A DNA stretch of 64,000 nt from positions 153,024,597 through 153,088,596 of the forward strand of contig CM061132.1 of NCBI GenBank assembly GCA_030789695.1. The letters run 5' to 3'. The position numbers were made by a program, and so were the translations under genes. Positions 1-11,429 of the stretch are shown here, piece by piece; positions within the stretch are counted from its first letter, which is position 1, and each line of letters starts with the position of its first letter. Origin of the DNA: Scilla litardierei (Eukaryota; Streptophyta; Magnoliopsida; Asparagales; Asparagaceae). The notes under the pieces were generated by a model. The model saw nothing but the letters and a program-made list of their open reading frames with translations. It made no database searches and was not told the DNA's origin.

Positions 1-181
1 TAGGATCGTCGGGTGTCGACACTAGTCTAGGACTCTTACGTTGTGTTGGTTTTATTGGGGGAATGTAGCATCTAGAAAGTGAATTCATGCGTCTGGGCAT
101 CATGAATCTAACGTATCGTATTAACCCTGCTCTTGCGATAGGTGCATATGATACGTGCATTAAGGATCTACAAAGTTCTCA

Positions 182-226
182 CCACTCTCGTGGTTTGAAC
201 GCTCTCAACTCGTACCACTCTCGTGG
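182..226 (-). other. Two GAGA-loop hairpins in LTR leader
   Basis: On the minus strand two units read CCAC-GAGA-GTGG (182-193 and 215-226). These are the counterparts of the loop elements in the leader of the element at 10662-22540, here with a 4-bp closing stem. They sit in the part of the LTR that would be R/U5. Confidence 0.55.
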
Positions 227-775
227 GTTAGAGCTTCGAGGTATTTTGGTGGATCTTATTGACGCAATGGTGGTAGCCGTCAATTAGTAATATAGTTCAT
301 CGGTGGATCCCCTCAAGGCACGAGCCAGGCGTGGTCACGTATCTCGGTTGAATCCACTAACTCCCTAATTAAATCCGTAGGACACTCATTAAGCTAATCG
401 ATTCCACCGACCGTGGGCACGATCTCAGTACGAGTTCTCCAAGGGATTTTGCTAGATCAACCAAAATATAACCCCTTTTATACCTAATGTATCATAAAAA
501 TCCTATCTTTGCATCTAGATCCTAAAATCCTAGGGCTAATCCATTAGCCCTAAAAAAGACTATTCAAGCAAAGCAAATATTATGAAAACAATAAAAGATC
601 ATTGCTAGCATTATAGAAAAACAATAAGAAGAACTAAAATATAATTGAAAAGAATAGAAATACTTAGCTTGATACATGGAAGAGGCCTATGGCATGGCCT
701 AACTCCAGAATAAAGTCTCCAAGAAATCCTACGAAAATGAGATCTAAAACTCCCCAAAAAGATCGTCCCCAAAAA

Positions 776-815
776 CTCTCTAAAAACTCTCTAAAAACTC
801 TCTAAAAACTCCCCC
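776..815. repeat. Short tandem repeat, about 12-bp unit
   Basis: Three to four head-to-tail copies of an AAAAACTCTCT-type unit lie inside the LTR fragment. It has no coding potential. Confidence 0.7.
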
Positions 816-859
816 AAAAAGTATCCAAAAGTCCCCTTCAAAGTGACGGCTGCCAGTCG

Positions 860-867
860 AATATATC
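860..867 (-). promoter_or_regulatory. TATA-like box of the LTR promoter
   Basis: The minus strand reads GGATATATTC here. It lies directly downstream (in the minus direction) of the palindrome array at 925-1540, in the same relation as in the other LTRs of this window. Inferred core promoter; no start site can be read from sequence alone. Confidence 0.45.
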
Positions 868-924
868 CCCCTTCGAAAACCCTCTCAAAATCGTGATCTG
901 GACGTAACTTACGCCCTGGGCCCA

Positions 925-1540
925 CGACGACTCGGTCCGAGCAGGAAGCTGCTCGGTCGAGTCGTCAGAAAATATGGATACGTAGTCCAAAACCACGTTC
1001 TGCTTGCTCGAGCCGAGTAAGGCCTACTCGATCGAGTTGTCAATCTGCTCGGTCGAGTATGTAGCAGCTTGGTCGAGTCTGTCAGTGGATCAAGCTCCTC
1101 AAAAAAGCATCGTTCTGTTTACTCGGCCCGAGTAGTCCTTGCTCGGTCGAGCAGGATTCAGAAGTAGAAGTGGCTCATGCAAAAGTAGAAGAGGCTCGGC
1201 CCGATCACCATACTGCTCAATCGAGCAGGGTACAGCTGTGCCTTGTGTATCAGCTCGATCGAGCTGCCTACGCTGCTCGGTCGAGTTGCCTGGGAAAAAC
1301 TCTTCTCCCAGCACTGCAACATCGGCTTGCAGAAATTCCCCAAAGATCATCCGACCTCCGATCGGCACGTTCTTGGTGGCGTTGGAAATGTCTTGAAGTC
1401 TACTATCTGAAAAAATATATCAGAAAAATGCTAAAAAAATCCCAAACGATAGAATATTTGGAAATAGTGCACGTCTGTCCTGTTTCCAGCACTTTGGGTC
1501 GCTCGATTCCTTCGCCGCACCATAGCTCGATCGAGCGACC
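925..1540 (-). promoter_or_regulatory. Palindrome array, CTCGRYCGAG type
   Basis: About a dozen short palindromes centred on CTCG(G/A)(T/C)CGAG lie in U3. ACTCGATCGAGT at 1026-1037 is a perfect 12-mer, and CAGCTCGATCGAGCTG at 1251-1266 is a perfect 16-mer. Neighbouring copies start about 20-22 bp apart (1026, 1047, 1067). Likely a protein-binding enhancer array of the LTR promoter (inference). Confidence 0.6.
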
Positions 1541-1855
1541 TGGAATCCAAGATTCATGGTATTATAGAACCATGCTTTCTTCATTCTCCTCTTCTTCACT
1601 CCTTCTCTCTTATCCCTTCCTTACTCCCCGGCAGCTTTAAGTCACCGAACGCGGTGCCTCAGGAGTCCCGGTGTCGAAGCACATGCTTTCTCCTCCAATA
1701 TACTCCAAATTGCTCGATATTCCTTGAAATGCAATCAAACGCTCTTAAAGTACAATAGTTCCAATTATGAGCGTAAAAGCGTATGAAATATGTAATTGAG
1801 CACTCTTTTTGACGAGTAATCGTATAGATAAAATGTGGAATATAATGTCACATCA

Positions 1856-2071
1856 GGACCGCAGCTTTCAGAGTTATTTGCACTTATGTACTTTTCTTCT
1901 TTCATGTATAGCTGTTGAGACATCTTGTACAGTATGGATTGTAATAATCGGACACTATTTGAGTATTTTTGTACATCTCTGCATCGTGGCTATTTTGAAT
2001 TCACTGGTAACCTACAGGACATGCGCAAATATCAAATAAGTAACGGGCCTCCCTTAAAGCGGGTCGTTACA
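1856..2071 (+). mobile_element. 3' end of a chromovirus-type LTR
   Basis: This 216-bp piece matches the last about 220 bp of the solo LTR at 54488-58646 and ends in the typical GGGTCGTTACA. The rest of this LTR is to the left, beyond the Athila-like LTR that was inserted into it. It shows no coding sequence. Confidence 0.75.
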
Positions 2072-4008
2072 TAAATCATCAGGCACATTGGAATTAGAAG
2101 AAGAAAAATATACCTCACATATGATAGTAGGCTGCAAGAAAGATGGAACGAAATCCAGAGTAGTAGTCGAGCTCTGAGAGACTGAAATAGTAGCTGTCGA
2201 GTTAAAGACATCGGCTGTGTTGACCGAGAAGCTTCGGTGGTATGCATGTCAAAATTTGGAGACATGGATGCGGTGGAAACGGCGAAGAAATGGACATAAT
2301 TTTGGAAAGTCGGCCGAAATATGTGAATTGGCCGTGACGTGCTGGAGAGGGTACATGCAAAGATCCAATGGTGCTGGCGGAGGATGAGCGATGAGAAGAG
2401 CGACAAGGTAATTCTCTGATAATTCTGGAGGAAGATTCATAAGAATTTGGCACATGTTGCTCACACTGATTATTAAAAGGAGATGTCGAGTCTGGTGTCA
2501 TAACATCTGCAGCAACATCGTTCTGTGTCGTATCTAATGTTGCAACAGCAGTCACAACATGGGGTGTTTTCTATGAAACTGTAGTGTTCAGGCTGTATAA
2601 TTCAGACTTCCTTACCCATTTCTTCTTCATCTTCATATCAGGGTGTCTAACATTTCTTCCTTCTAAACAATGTCGCATGTGACTGAAACAGTGTCTCTCA
2701 GTATGGCCTATGAACTTGCAGTATTCACACACAGGACGACCACCGTTTACGCATCTAGTCATATTCTTCTTGTGATCATGGCTCTTGTGCTGACCCATTC
2801 TTTTAAGTTCTTTAGTAACAAGAATTCTTCTCTCCGTAGGAACATGATAATACGCTCCTCTATTGTACCCCCACACCAGTGCGATCTCCTGAAGTCCTCC
2901 CCATATTCAAAATATCATCTAGTTTCGACTTTCTGGAGTTCCACTTATTTAGAATACTCTCAGCCTTCTTAGCACTGATCAAAGTTTTTCTGAGGGTGTC
3001 CTCTAAATTTCTGTGATTGTGTCGGCTTTCAAGCATTTGACTTTGGCTTATTCATTTTCTTCCTTCAGTCTTGCATTTTCATCTTTCAGCTGTTTGTTCC
3101 TACCACAGATTTCCAACCATTTACTGTACATCATTTGGTAAGCTGTTCAGATATCCTCTTCACTAACATCCTCATCACTGTCAACTTCTGAGTTTGGTCC
3201 ACTGATAGATGTTGTTGTTGATGTTACAACACCGGATCTGACACTATCTTGCTTATTGGCTGATGTCATGACTGATGTTGCAACATCAGATCCAACAAGG
3301 GTGTCTGTGTTGCAGTATGATTGTCTTTTCATAGATGTGGCAAAATCAACATAGTTACTGGTGATTCCCTCATCTCCAGCATTTCCTTCAGACTCATCAT
3401 CACTCCAGGTACTGGTTAAGTATTTTCCTTTTTTGCTTCTTCAACGTGTTAGCACCCTCAGATTGTATGTGCCCAAAACCTTCACATTCTCTACACTGTA
3501 TCCCTTTTTCATTCTTTTTCTGATCATATCTTTGGATAGGACGACTGACACCTTTTCCAGCCGATGTGTCACTTGGTCATGGCACACTATTTCCTGATCT
3601 GAAATTTGGCCATTTGCTACTGATTTTCTTCAGCATTCTACTGAAGTTTTTAGTCAACAAGGTAATATCATCATCTAGACCTGATTCTTCTTCATCTTTA
3701 GAAACATCCCTAGACTCTACTTTTAAGGCGGCTCCCTTATCTCTTATATTCTGTTTCATATTCATTTCATCAAGTCTCATGATTGAGATATCCCTATCTT
3801 CCTCAATAGCCGCAACTTTAGCAGAAAATCTGTCTGGGAGGGATCTTAAAGCTTTTCTAACCAACTCACTTCTAAATATTTTTTACCCAGTTGAAAGGCT
3901 TGATTTGCTATATCTCTTAATTTCACATTAAATTCGGTAATAGTCTCATCATCATCCATTCTTAATTCTTCAAACTGAAATGCAAGCATTTGGAGTTTAA
4001 AGACTTTT
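2072..4008 (-). pseudogene. SIRE-like copia gag relic, central and C-terminal part
   Basis: Read on the minus strand, this holds the gag of a Ty1/copia element of the SIRE type. The part at 3577-4008 has the gag signature that includes RSLPDRF followed by KVAAIEE (near 3790-3860). The part at 2571-2876 has a zinc knuckle of the form C-x2-C-x4-H-x4-C (2686-2729, CEYCKFIGHTERHC), which binds RNA in gag proteins. The zone between (3147-3332) is Thr/Ser-rich, and 2072-2570 follows the knuckle but shows no protease motif. The frame is broken by several stops and shifts. The N-terminal part lies at 9658-10012, separated by the insertion 4009-9652. The relic is cut at 2072 by the chromovirus LTR. 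Confidence 0.75.
2686..2729 (-). other. Zinc-knuckle motif of the copia gag relic
   Basis: Residues C, C, H and C are spaced 2, 4 and 4 apart in CEYCKFIGHTERHC. This is the canonical retroelement nucleocapsid knuckle and identifies the surrounding reading frame as gag. Confidence 0.8.
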
Positions 4009-6645
4009 TGTAATGCCCGTATGTGTAAAATGTTGTTGCGTGTGTGCGTATAGTAATTTTTTTGTGTGTATAGGGATTTCCTACATGTATGGCTCTAAGG
4101 TGACTATGATATGCTTTGGATATATGAGTGAATGTGTGTGGTTGGATAGTAAATTGATATTATTGTTAACGTGCTATTAGTGTTCATTAGCGTGCCTGGC
4201 GATTCTAGCTGGTGAGTATGTGTAGTACAGCGGTATGTTTATGATTATTGATGATGTTGTGATAGTTATTAATGAATGACATTGGTATTATTGATGTTTG
4301 GTTGTTATTTTTGTGAAGTTGTTATTATTTTTTGGTATTGGTATTTTTATTATTGATGATGTTGTTTGATATTATTATTACTATTGTTAAGGCCTTAATT
4401 ATTTTGGTAGCTAGAGTTGTGTTTGGATTATTGTTAATTACTGTTGATTGGGCTTCCATAGGTGGGCTAGACTATTAGATGAGAGAAGATGGTTTGATTG
4501 TTGGTTTCATCCCATTGTTTTGATTGTTGGTTTGATCTATTTTGTGGAATTGCTCTCTTTTCGTATGTTGGAAGCTATCATTCATTCAACTTTCTTGTAT
4601 ATGAAAATGAGAATTATGCGAATGAATTTATAGGAAGTGTTGAATTTAATTGATGCTATGTTTTGGATTTATTTTGCCTCAAGTATCAACATGTTGGTTG
4701 CTTGCTTGCTACTTTGGAGTTGCTGGAAATTTGGGCAGAAGTACATGCTTAAAGTGTTGATGATTTCTCATAATTTAGAACTACGAATGTCCTGAAAATT
4801 TTACGACATAAACTTGGGATTATTATCTCCAACTTTCATGTTGCCCAATTTTCCAAATTCGGATTAGAAATTGGGATAGGAATTTCGTGAAATCAGCATA
4901 TCTGTTTTTCCTCAGCTTTGACACATGTTACGGGAACGGCGATCAGTCCCTCAATTCTTAACGAAATGGTGTGTTCTTGGTCTCGTTGAAAAGTTAACTT
5001 CAAGCCCTACAATTTTGTAGCTTTTCATTTTTCCTGAATCTGTCCGCATTTAGGAGCAATCTGGTCCTCAAGACAGGACAGTTTCTGTTTTACTTTCCAG
5101 CACAATTTTAGCACATATATCCTTCGCCGTAAATTCTGTATTAAATTGAATACTTGGTGAAACATCATGAAAATTGATATATGAATGCGTAACACCTATA
5201 TCTACAACTCATAAGAGGAGTAATTTTAAGTGTAGTTCAAAAATATTGAGTTAGCTGCCCCTATTTGGGACTGTCCTGCAAATTTCAGAAATGAATGTGA
5301 TTGAGAATGGCAAACTTGTAATTTCCTTGTTTCCTTCCTCCTCTCCCCCGTTCACCCATGCCCAGGTCGAATATAGCCCCCCTTGCTGCGGAATTTCTGG
5401 GAGAAATGGAGAGAAAAGAATGGGAAAAAGAAGAAGAAAAGAAGAGGAAGAGGAGAAGAAGTAAGGTCCTAACCCATTCCCATCATCTACTCTTCCATCT
5501 TCTCCAATTTCTCTCAACACCATGGCCAAAACAATCCCCCAAAACCCAAATCCAGTTCTGGCCGAAATTTACTGTGCTTGTTTTCTCTATTTTTCAATCT
5601 CAAACTTCATTTCTCATCCTTCTTTGGAAACCCTAGTGATGAGCTTGTAGTTGTGGGAGTTTGGGATCAAGAGGGGTTGGGGTTTGGAGCTTGAAGAGGG
5701 TGATTCATGGGGAATTTCGAATTAGGGCTTGAGCTTGAGAGCAATGGGGGATTTCATCTAATTGGAAGAGGATTTGAGTCCCTACAAGAGGTAGGATTCC
5801 AACCCTACTCATATGTTTCATTCATTTTCATCTGGAGATCAAAGTTGCATTTTTTAGGATTTGTGGCAAATTTTTGATATGGTGCATTCTAATTTGAATT
5901 GGAATGATGTTGGAATTAATTGATGATACAAATATGTCCCATGTTGATCTTGAGTGCCTTGCTTCAATGAATTTGCAAAATTGCTCTCTTTTGATTGTTG
6001 GAAGCCTTACTACTTAATTTCTTTGTATGGTACATATGGATTATTTGATAATGAAATGCTTATGTGAAATTTGCTATGGATAGTTGATATGTTACGGTGT
6101 AATGAATTATATAATGCCACAATTTGTTGTGTTTACGTTGATAATGCTCTTGGGTGATTGTTCACTAATTATGAGAAGTTGCTTCCATTTTGAAATGTTG
6201 GAAGTTTATTACTCATTTCCTTTCCTTGTATGAACATTGCGAAATGTGGGAACAATAAATTGAGATGTGTAATTGGCCAAGAATATGTGATAAAGATGGG
6301 CTCTTGAATATTTTGTTTTACTAATTACGTGCAATAGTTCTCATTTTGCATGTTGGATGTCTTTGATTCAACTTCCTTTGTGTGACTAATGTGAAGTATT
6401 TGAACAATGAATTTGGATGTGCAATTGGGTATGAATTTGTGTTTAAAATAGGGGCTTGAGGCCACCCTTGAAATTCGGTCTAGGGTTTGAAGAGCCCTAG
6501 TGCCATGAAGATGTTTTAATTGAAGGCAAGTTGTGGATTGAGAATGAAATTATGCAATATGAAATGGAATGGTAGTTATGGTATAGGATTAAAATGTTGA
6601 CCTTAATTGTATGAAATGGAATGCCTTGCTTCATTATATTTGTAA

Positions 6646-6971
6646 GGGTAAATGACATTAAAATACCCCAACGTTTGGGCCATTTTCACTTATATACCCT
6701 ATCGTTCATTTTGGTAAACTTTGATACCCAAATCTAAATTTGATGTAGGATTGGAGGAGGAAATATTGTCTGAAGAGGCCTCCAAATACATGCATTCCAT
6801 CAGTCTTCCTATGTCTGGGATGCACAGTGTTTTCAGCCTCCTCTTCAGACAATATTTCCTCCTCCAATCCTACATCAAATTTAGATTTGGGTATCAAAGT
6901 TTACCAAAATGAACGATATGGTATATAAGTGAAAATGGCCCAAACGTTAGAGTATTTTAATGTCATTCTCC
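6646..6971. mobile_element. MULE-type MITE with long terminal inverted repeats
   Basis: This 326-bp element has terminal inverted repeats of roughly 130 bp or more (outer end GGGTAAATGACATTAAAATA on the left) and a short unique centre. It is flanked by a perfect 10-bp direct repeat ATATTTGTAA (6636-6645 and 6972-6981). A 9-11-bp target duplication points to Mutator-like transposase as the mobiliser. The two arms are nearly identical, so the same peptide can be read from both strands; this is a by-product of the inverted repeat, not a gene. The copy is probably recent. Confidence 0.9.
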
Positions 6972-7796
6972 ATATTTGTAACATTGCCCTCATACTGACT
7001 CGTGGGGTTGTTGATGATATGAAATCGATCTCATCTTGGCTATCATCTGGGGATGTTGGAAACTTTTATTAAGTTTTCCCTTGCATGAAAATGGAAATTT
7101 TGTAATAATGAGTTGAATGGTGAAATTGACCATGATTAAGTGATATAATTGGGGGCTTGAAGCTACCCATCAATTCGGTCTAGGATGTTGGTGCTCCCTA
7201 GTGCCTTGGTAATGTGATGGTAAGGAAAAGTTATGAAAAGAAAATAAAATGGAAAGCTTTATGAAATGTGAATGAAATATGACCCCATTATTTACATGGA
7301 CCGTCATGTCATATTGAGTTGTTGTTTGTTGAAATTGTTGGAGGCTTTAACTTTCCACTTCTTGTTGTGTTGAACTTAAATGAGGTGTTGAAATTATTTG
7401 ATGCTTTGGTTTTAGTTCATGTCGTCTTAGTTGCCTCATTCCATTAATTATGTTAAATTGTTCTATTTTTGTGCAATTGTCCCCCTTTTGGAAAGTTGGA
7501 AGCTTTTATTTCAATTTTGCTTGGTATGATAATGAGATTCATATGAAATGAATCGAGAAGGGGAGATTGGCAATGTGTTATTGGTTTTTATGTGGAATAT
7601 GGAATGATGGTGAAATGATGTGATTAGGACATGATGTGGAGTGCACGGGCATGGACAAAGTGCCGCGGTAGGAAGCTGGTGAACACGCCGTTGGCCACCT
7701 CTTGATCCATTAGGTGGCTCCACGTGGAGGTGGCTCCACGTTGATATCGGAGTAGAAATCACGATACACTTGCACGCCGGCTCATTCATGGGATCC

Positions 7797-7830
7797 CATT
7801 GCATTGCATTGCATTGCATTGCATCGCATT
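7797..7830. repeat. (ATTGC)n microsatellite
   Basis: Six to seven copies of a pentanucleotide, the last two slightly altered. Confidence 0.85.
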
Positions 7831-8443
7831 ACTTGAGCATCATATGCATCATGGCATCATTTAGCATTTTTGGGTGATTTATGGTTGTTTGGAAGTGATG
7901 GTTAACCGTTAAAGAATAACTATTGCCATGGTGTATTTGGTGCTTGAATGGTGGTATGTTGGAAAGTGTGGGTTGTTAGTTAGTAAATATTGTTATTTTG
8001 TTGTATTGCTAGTAGGGATATTCATGATATTGATGTTGGTATTGGTGATATCATTACTGTTATTAGGAAATGTTGGGTTGTTGGAAGTATTATGTAATGT
8101 TAGAAATCTTAACATCCTCGTTACCATGGAGCATTCGTGGTTGGATTAGGATGCTAATTTGAATTATTTGATGCAATAATTATGTTCCATGTTGCTTGAA
8201 TAATTTGTTCCAATAATTATGCAAAGTGCTCTCATTTTGTAACATGGAAGCTTTATCATTTTCCCCATTTCACGAGAAGATGAAATTGCTCCCTTTATGA
8301 ACTTAATCTCATTTTGGTTTCATTGGGTAAATGGAATAGATCTCATTTTGTTACATGGAGTAAACGAAGTAGTTCTCATTTGTTACATTGCTTAAATGAA
8401 TGGCTCTCATTTAGAAGTTGGAAAGGTTATGTTGATGTCTATA

Positions 8444-8480
8444 GTGGTGTTGGTGGTGTTGGTGGTGTTGGTGGCGTGGT
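8444..8480. repeat. 9-bp minisatellite, (GGTGTTGGT)n
   Basis: Four copies of a 9-bp unit lie within the LTR. Confidence 0.75.
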
Positions 8481-9657
8481 TGGGAGTTATGATTATGTCA
8501 TGTTTCCTTTGAAATACTATTTATGTTGTATTTGGAAACTTGATAAATACAAGAGAGACTCTACCAAATTTTTAAGTATTTTCATGACATCCGTAGTATT
8601 AGAAAACTTAAGCTAGGAATTCTACACAAATCCTACTTGCTACTTGTCACACGTTTTCCATGTTTAAAGGAAAATGTAGTCATCCAAAATATAAATGAAG
8701 AGATAGTTCTTTCCTTAAGTACATTGGCCCAACTATGCAAAAGATGGAACCTTTCTTGGTATTCTTATTTAAAGTTAGTATTATGTGAAAATCTATGTGT
8801 AGCATGATTACATCATTACCTACTTATGCTAGATGTTCATTTATTTGATTTTGTCAAGGATTAATTCCCTCCTTGGAAGGTAGGCTAAATTTACTAATGC
8901 TTGACAATGTTTCCCCTTTGACTAACATGCTGGTTATTAGAGTTGTCATGAGTAGTTAGAGATTGCTTTAATTTGCTAAGAATGCTAATGGTCTAAAGCT
9001 CGTAATATATGTTGTAGTCCAAATGTTGCAACGATAAGTTCAGTTTCTTAATAATGCGGTTCACCCTTATATGTCGTGATCACTTTGTTTTGCAGGCTAT
9101 CCTCTTATCGCAGGTACGTGTTTTGTTAATGACACCATTTACATTTTCGTCTGCCATTGCCGTGACATGCCATGAGTTAGTTTCCAGTTTGTTACTTAGG
9201 ACATTGCATTTTTGTGCACCATGTGAGTTGGGTTTGGACATCCTACTGGGTCACGCTGTGACGTGTCCCCGTTGATATTTTTCAGGGGTTGGATCGTGGA
9301 GTTGAAGGCCCACTAGTTCAGTAGGTTGGAGTAGAGAGTGGTGTGAGTGTGTGTGAGGACTGGAGGTGTGTATTTGCTCTTGGCGAGATGTAGGTTGTTA
9401 TATTGTATATGAGACTCGTTCAGAGATGTTGTATAAACAGGTTGTGTGTGTATATATATATGTATATCAATGTTTGGATTGTTGTCTCTTTGTGTTTCTG
9501 AGACATCTGGTATGGTACAGGTACTATCCCAACAGTGCACAGTGGACCTGCCTAGTGTGTTGTTGTTTGTTTTCTTTCGTAGCACCCGCCTCTTTGGGAA
9601 TTTCCAATACGGACTCGTACTTATTGGGTATCCTGGGGAGCTGGGTGTTACACTTTT

Positions 9658-10012
9658 ACCGCATTTGTTCCTTCATGCACGTTTTGAAGTATATCACATG
9701 CTTCTTTAGCGTATTCACACGTAAAGATAAGTTTGAACTGCTCTTCATCCATTACCATGAAAATGGCATTAATTGCTTTAGAATTGCCAAGGGCTGCATG
9801 TTCTTCAATCCGTCTCCAGTCTCTTGCCGGCTTGAGATGTTCCTTGCCGTCTTTGTCAATTTCAATCGGAGGGGACCATCCTTCAACAACTGCGATCCAG
9901 TCCTTCTCATTAGGGATTTAATGAAGGCCCACAGTCTGGACTTCCAATAAGTGTAGTGTGTACCGATAGGCAGTGGAGGACGAGTAACGGAGGCACCTTC
10001 TCATGTAGTCAT
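9658..10012 (-). pseudogene. SIRE-like copia gag relic, N-terminal part
   Basis: The minus-strand ATG is at 10010-10012. The N-terminal zone has the copia gag YWKSR motif and downstream the WIAVVEGW and VMDEEQF segments typical of SIRE-like gag. There is an early in-frame stop after three codons and a frameshift near 9920. The frame continues in the block ending at 4008 once the 4009-9652 insertion and one TSD copy are removed. The nearby PBS and LTR (10076 onward) confirm that this is the 5' end of the internal region of a minus-strand element. Confidence 0.8.
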
Positions 10013-10075
10013 GATTCAAGTACTGAAATCCAAGATCACACCCTATTTGATAACAAAGTAACACGGGTGACCTGC

Positions 10076-10087
10076 GCTCTGATACCA
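10076..10087 (-). other. Primer-binding site, initiator tRNA-Met
   Basis: The minus strand reads TGGTATCAGAGC, complementary to the 3' end of plant initiator tRNA-Met. It lies 2 nt inside the LTR end at 10090. Confidence 0.9.
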
Positions 10088-10089
10088 AT

Positions 10090-10661
10090 TGTTATTCATT
10101 ACTAGATGTTAATCAAATAAATATATGTGAATATGCAGAAATCCAAGAAACAACACACAAGACTTGGTAATGCAGCTCAGTGCGCACACCTATATCTGCG
10201 GGGCCACGCCAGAAGATCAGATTACTCAACTATAATAAATAATGATTACAATCACTATTATCAGATCTATATTAGAAGAAGCATACTCCCCCTCAATACA
10301 AACCGCGAGGGGTGATCTCAATCAATCCCGTAGAGTAATCTATGCAAGCTCCCCTTGCATAACCGACTAGATCAACTCCCTTGATCCATACGTGCGTGCC
10401 ATTGGCCTCCGTCCCCAGATGTAGAAACTGTAAGATCCCCTCGCATAAACTGACTAGATCAACTCCCTTGACACCTACCTCTGATAGCCGTCGACCTCTC
10501 CCCCGGAGTATACGATCACAATCTTCAAAAGTGATAAACCCTACAACAATCCACAAGTATCATATATATGGCGGCTCTCCTTAAAAATCTCGGAGCTGTT
10601 ATGTAGAGCAACTAAATTAGAAACCCATGTAGATTTTCTCGGCCCGCAAATCCGGAACTAC
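10090..10661 (-). mobile_element. SIRE-like copia 5' LTR, U5 side
   Basis: The LTR begins (plus reading) with TGTTATTCATT right after the PBS. A TATA-like TATATATG on the minus strand lies at 10561-10569. The LTR is split at 10661 by the Athila-like insertion, and the remainder is at 22546-23066. Confidence 0.7.
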
Positions 10662-10956
10662 TGATCACTCCTTATTTTACACCTTTTTTCCGCATGATTG
10701 CATGCCATTTAGATCGCTCAAATCACGCTTTTCACGATTTATCGACAATATTGCGATACTTTTCACGATTTGTTGTTTTTGTCGTATTTCAGGAGATTTG
10801 GAGCGATTTGGAGTGATCCCGTGATACACCTACTCCAGAGTGTCACCGATGACCTCCCCGAGGGGTATTTTGCTATTGGAGAGGAGCGAAAGAAGAAAGA
10901 ACGTCGCAGGAGCGACGAGGAGGCAAAAACAAGTTGTTTGGGCATTTTTGGTGCCT

Positions 10957-11338
10957 CACTCGGCCGAGTGAAGGAGTCACTCGGCCGACCAGCGAGACAC
11001 CGCTCGGCCGACCGGATCAGACACGTTTTATGTGTGCATTCGGTCGAGCGTCGGAAGCCACATCGGCCGAGTGACGAGACCCCGTCCGCCCGAGTGGCAC
11101 TCAGACGACGCCCATCAAAAAGTGCCAACTTACTGTTTTTCGTCTGCCTGAGCTTCAGAAGACCCACTCGGCCGAGTGGAAAATGCCGACCGCCCGAGTA
11201 CATAGAAGCCATCGGCCGAGTGACGACAACTCACTCGGCCGAGCCGCCCCCGAAGTGAAGACCCCCGAAGACCAAGACTTACTAGAAATTTTCAGGGTTT
11301 GTCACTCGGCCGAGCGACTTTTGTCACTCGGCCGAGTG
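10957..11338 (+). promoter_or_regulatory. CACTCGGCCGAGTG palindrome array in U3
   Basis: About eleven sites related to the perfect 14-bp palindrome CACTCGGCCGAGTG. Perfect copies are at 10957-10970, 11165-11178 and 11325-11338; near copies are at about 10978, 11001, 11038, 11061, 11083, 11232 and 11303. The last two (11303, 11325) start exactly 22 bp apart. The array ends about 85 bp before the TATA-like box. Each site contains several CG dinucleotides. Likely an enhancer for a dimeric DNA-binding protein (inference). Confidence 0.7.
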
Positions 11339-11422
11339 CGACGCGCTGCCTGTAGCGAAAATTGCGATTTTCAGGCTGCGCAGGGGCATTTTGGTCACAG
11401 TTTTTTGGACGATTTTGGGGGG

Positions 11423-11429
11423 TATTTAA
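11423..11429 (+). promoter_or_regulatory. TATA-like box of the 5' LTR
   Basis: TATTTAA within GGGGGTATTTAACCCC lies downstream of the palindrome array. The leader that follows is pyrimidine-rich (GAGCTTTTCTCTTTAC), as expected just after a start site. Confidence 0.55.

Larger units (their letters stand above)
1..1855 (-). mobile_element. Athila-like LTR fragment, cut by the window edge
   Basis: This is most of one LTR of a Ty3/gypsy Athila-like element read on the minus strand. It parallels the LTRs at 23523-25615 and 29405-31491 in order: leader hairpins (about 90-420), an A-rich block, a gene-junction-like block near 660-740, a TATA-like site, a palindrome array, and a U3 end whose last bases match the ...GATCA end of the relatives. 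The stretch at 1310-1430 is clearly alignable by eye with 24720-24840. Its palindromes favour CTCGGTCGAG rather than CTCGGCCGAG, so it belongs to a sister family. About 300 bp of the 3' end lie outside the window. The right end at 1855 is placed by comparison with 25615 and by the start of chromovirus LTR sequence at 1856. Confidence 0.75.
4530..8300 (+). repeat. Degenerate long-period repeat family inside the LTR
   Basis: A block of about 90 bp with the core TGTTGGAAG, preceded by a 'GCTCTCATTTT'-like stretch and followed by a 'TTCCTTGTATGA'-like stretch, recurs at about 4540, 5960, 6160, 6320, 7040, 7480 and 8220. Spacing is irregular (160-900 bp) and the copies are strongly diverged. A second pair, built around AATTCGGTCTAGG, lies near 6475 and 7175. 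This looks like old internal amplification of the LTR. Confidence 0.5.
4009..9652 (+). mobile_element. Chromovirus-type LTR-only insertion (solo LTR), 5.6 kb
   Basis: The termini are TGTAATGCCC and GGGTGTTACA, and the insertion is flanked by the direct repeat CTTTT (4004-4008 and 9653-9657). It splits a copia gag whose halves join across it. There is no gag-pol sequence, so this is either an unusually long solo LTR or a coding-free LTR-only element. A pyrimidine-rich leader (about 5320-5640) is followed by a donor-like AG|GTAGGATT at 5791, and an acceptor-like TTTTTCAG lies at 9278-9285. The zone just before that acceptor is shared with 47815-47840, which links it to the LTR at 36478-48335. 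It also carries a MITE (6646-6971) and degenerate long-period repeats. Confidence 0.8.

Noticed and set aside
6706..6912. Same short peptide from both strands
   Set aside because: Produced by the inverted-repeat arms of the MITE; no coding support.
10763..11258. Overlapping 149-162-residue open frames on both strands, repeated at 20836-21331
   Set aside because: They run across the CG-rich palindrome array of the two LTRs. The peptides are only translations of CTCGGCCGAG units and no start or domain supports a gene.
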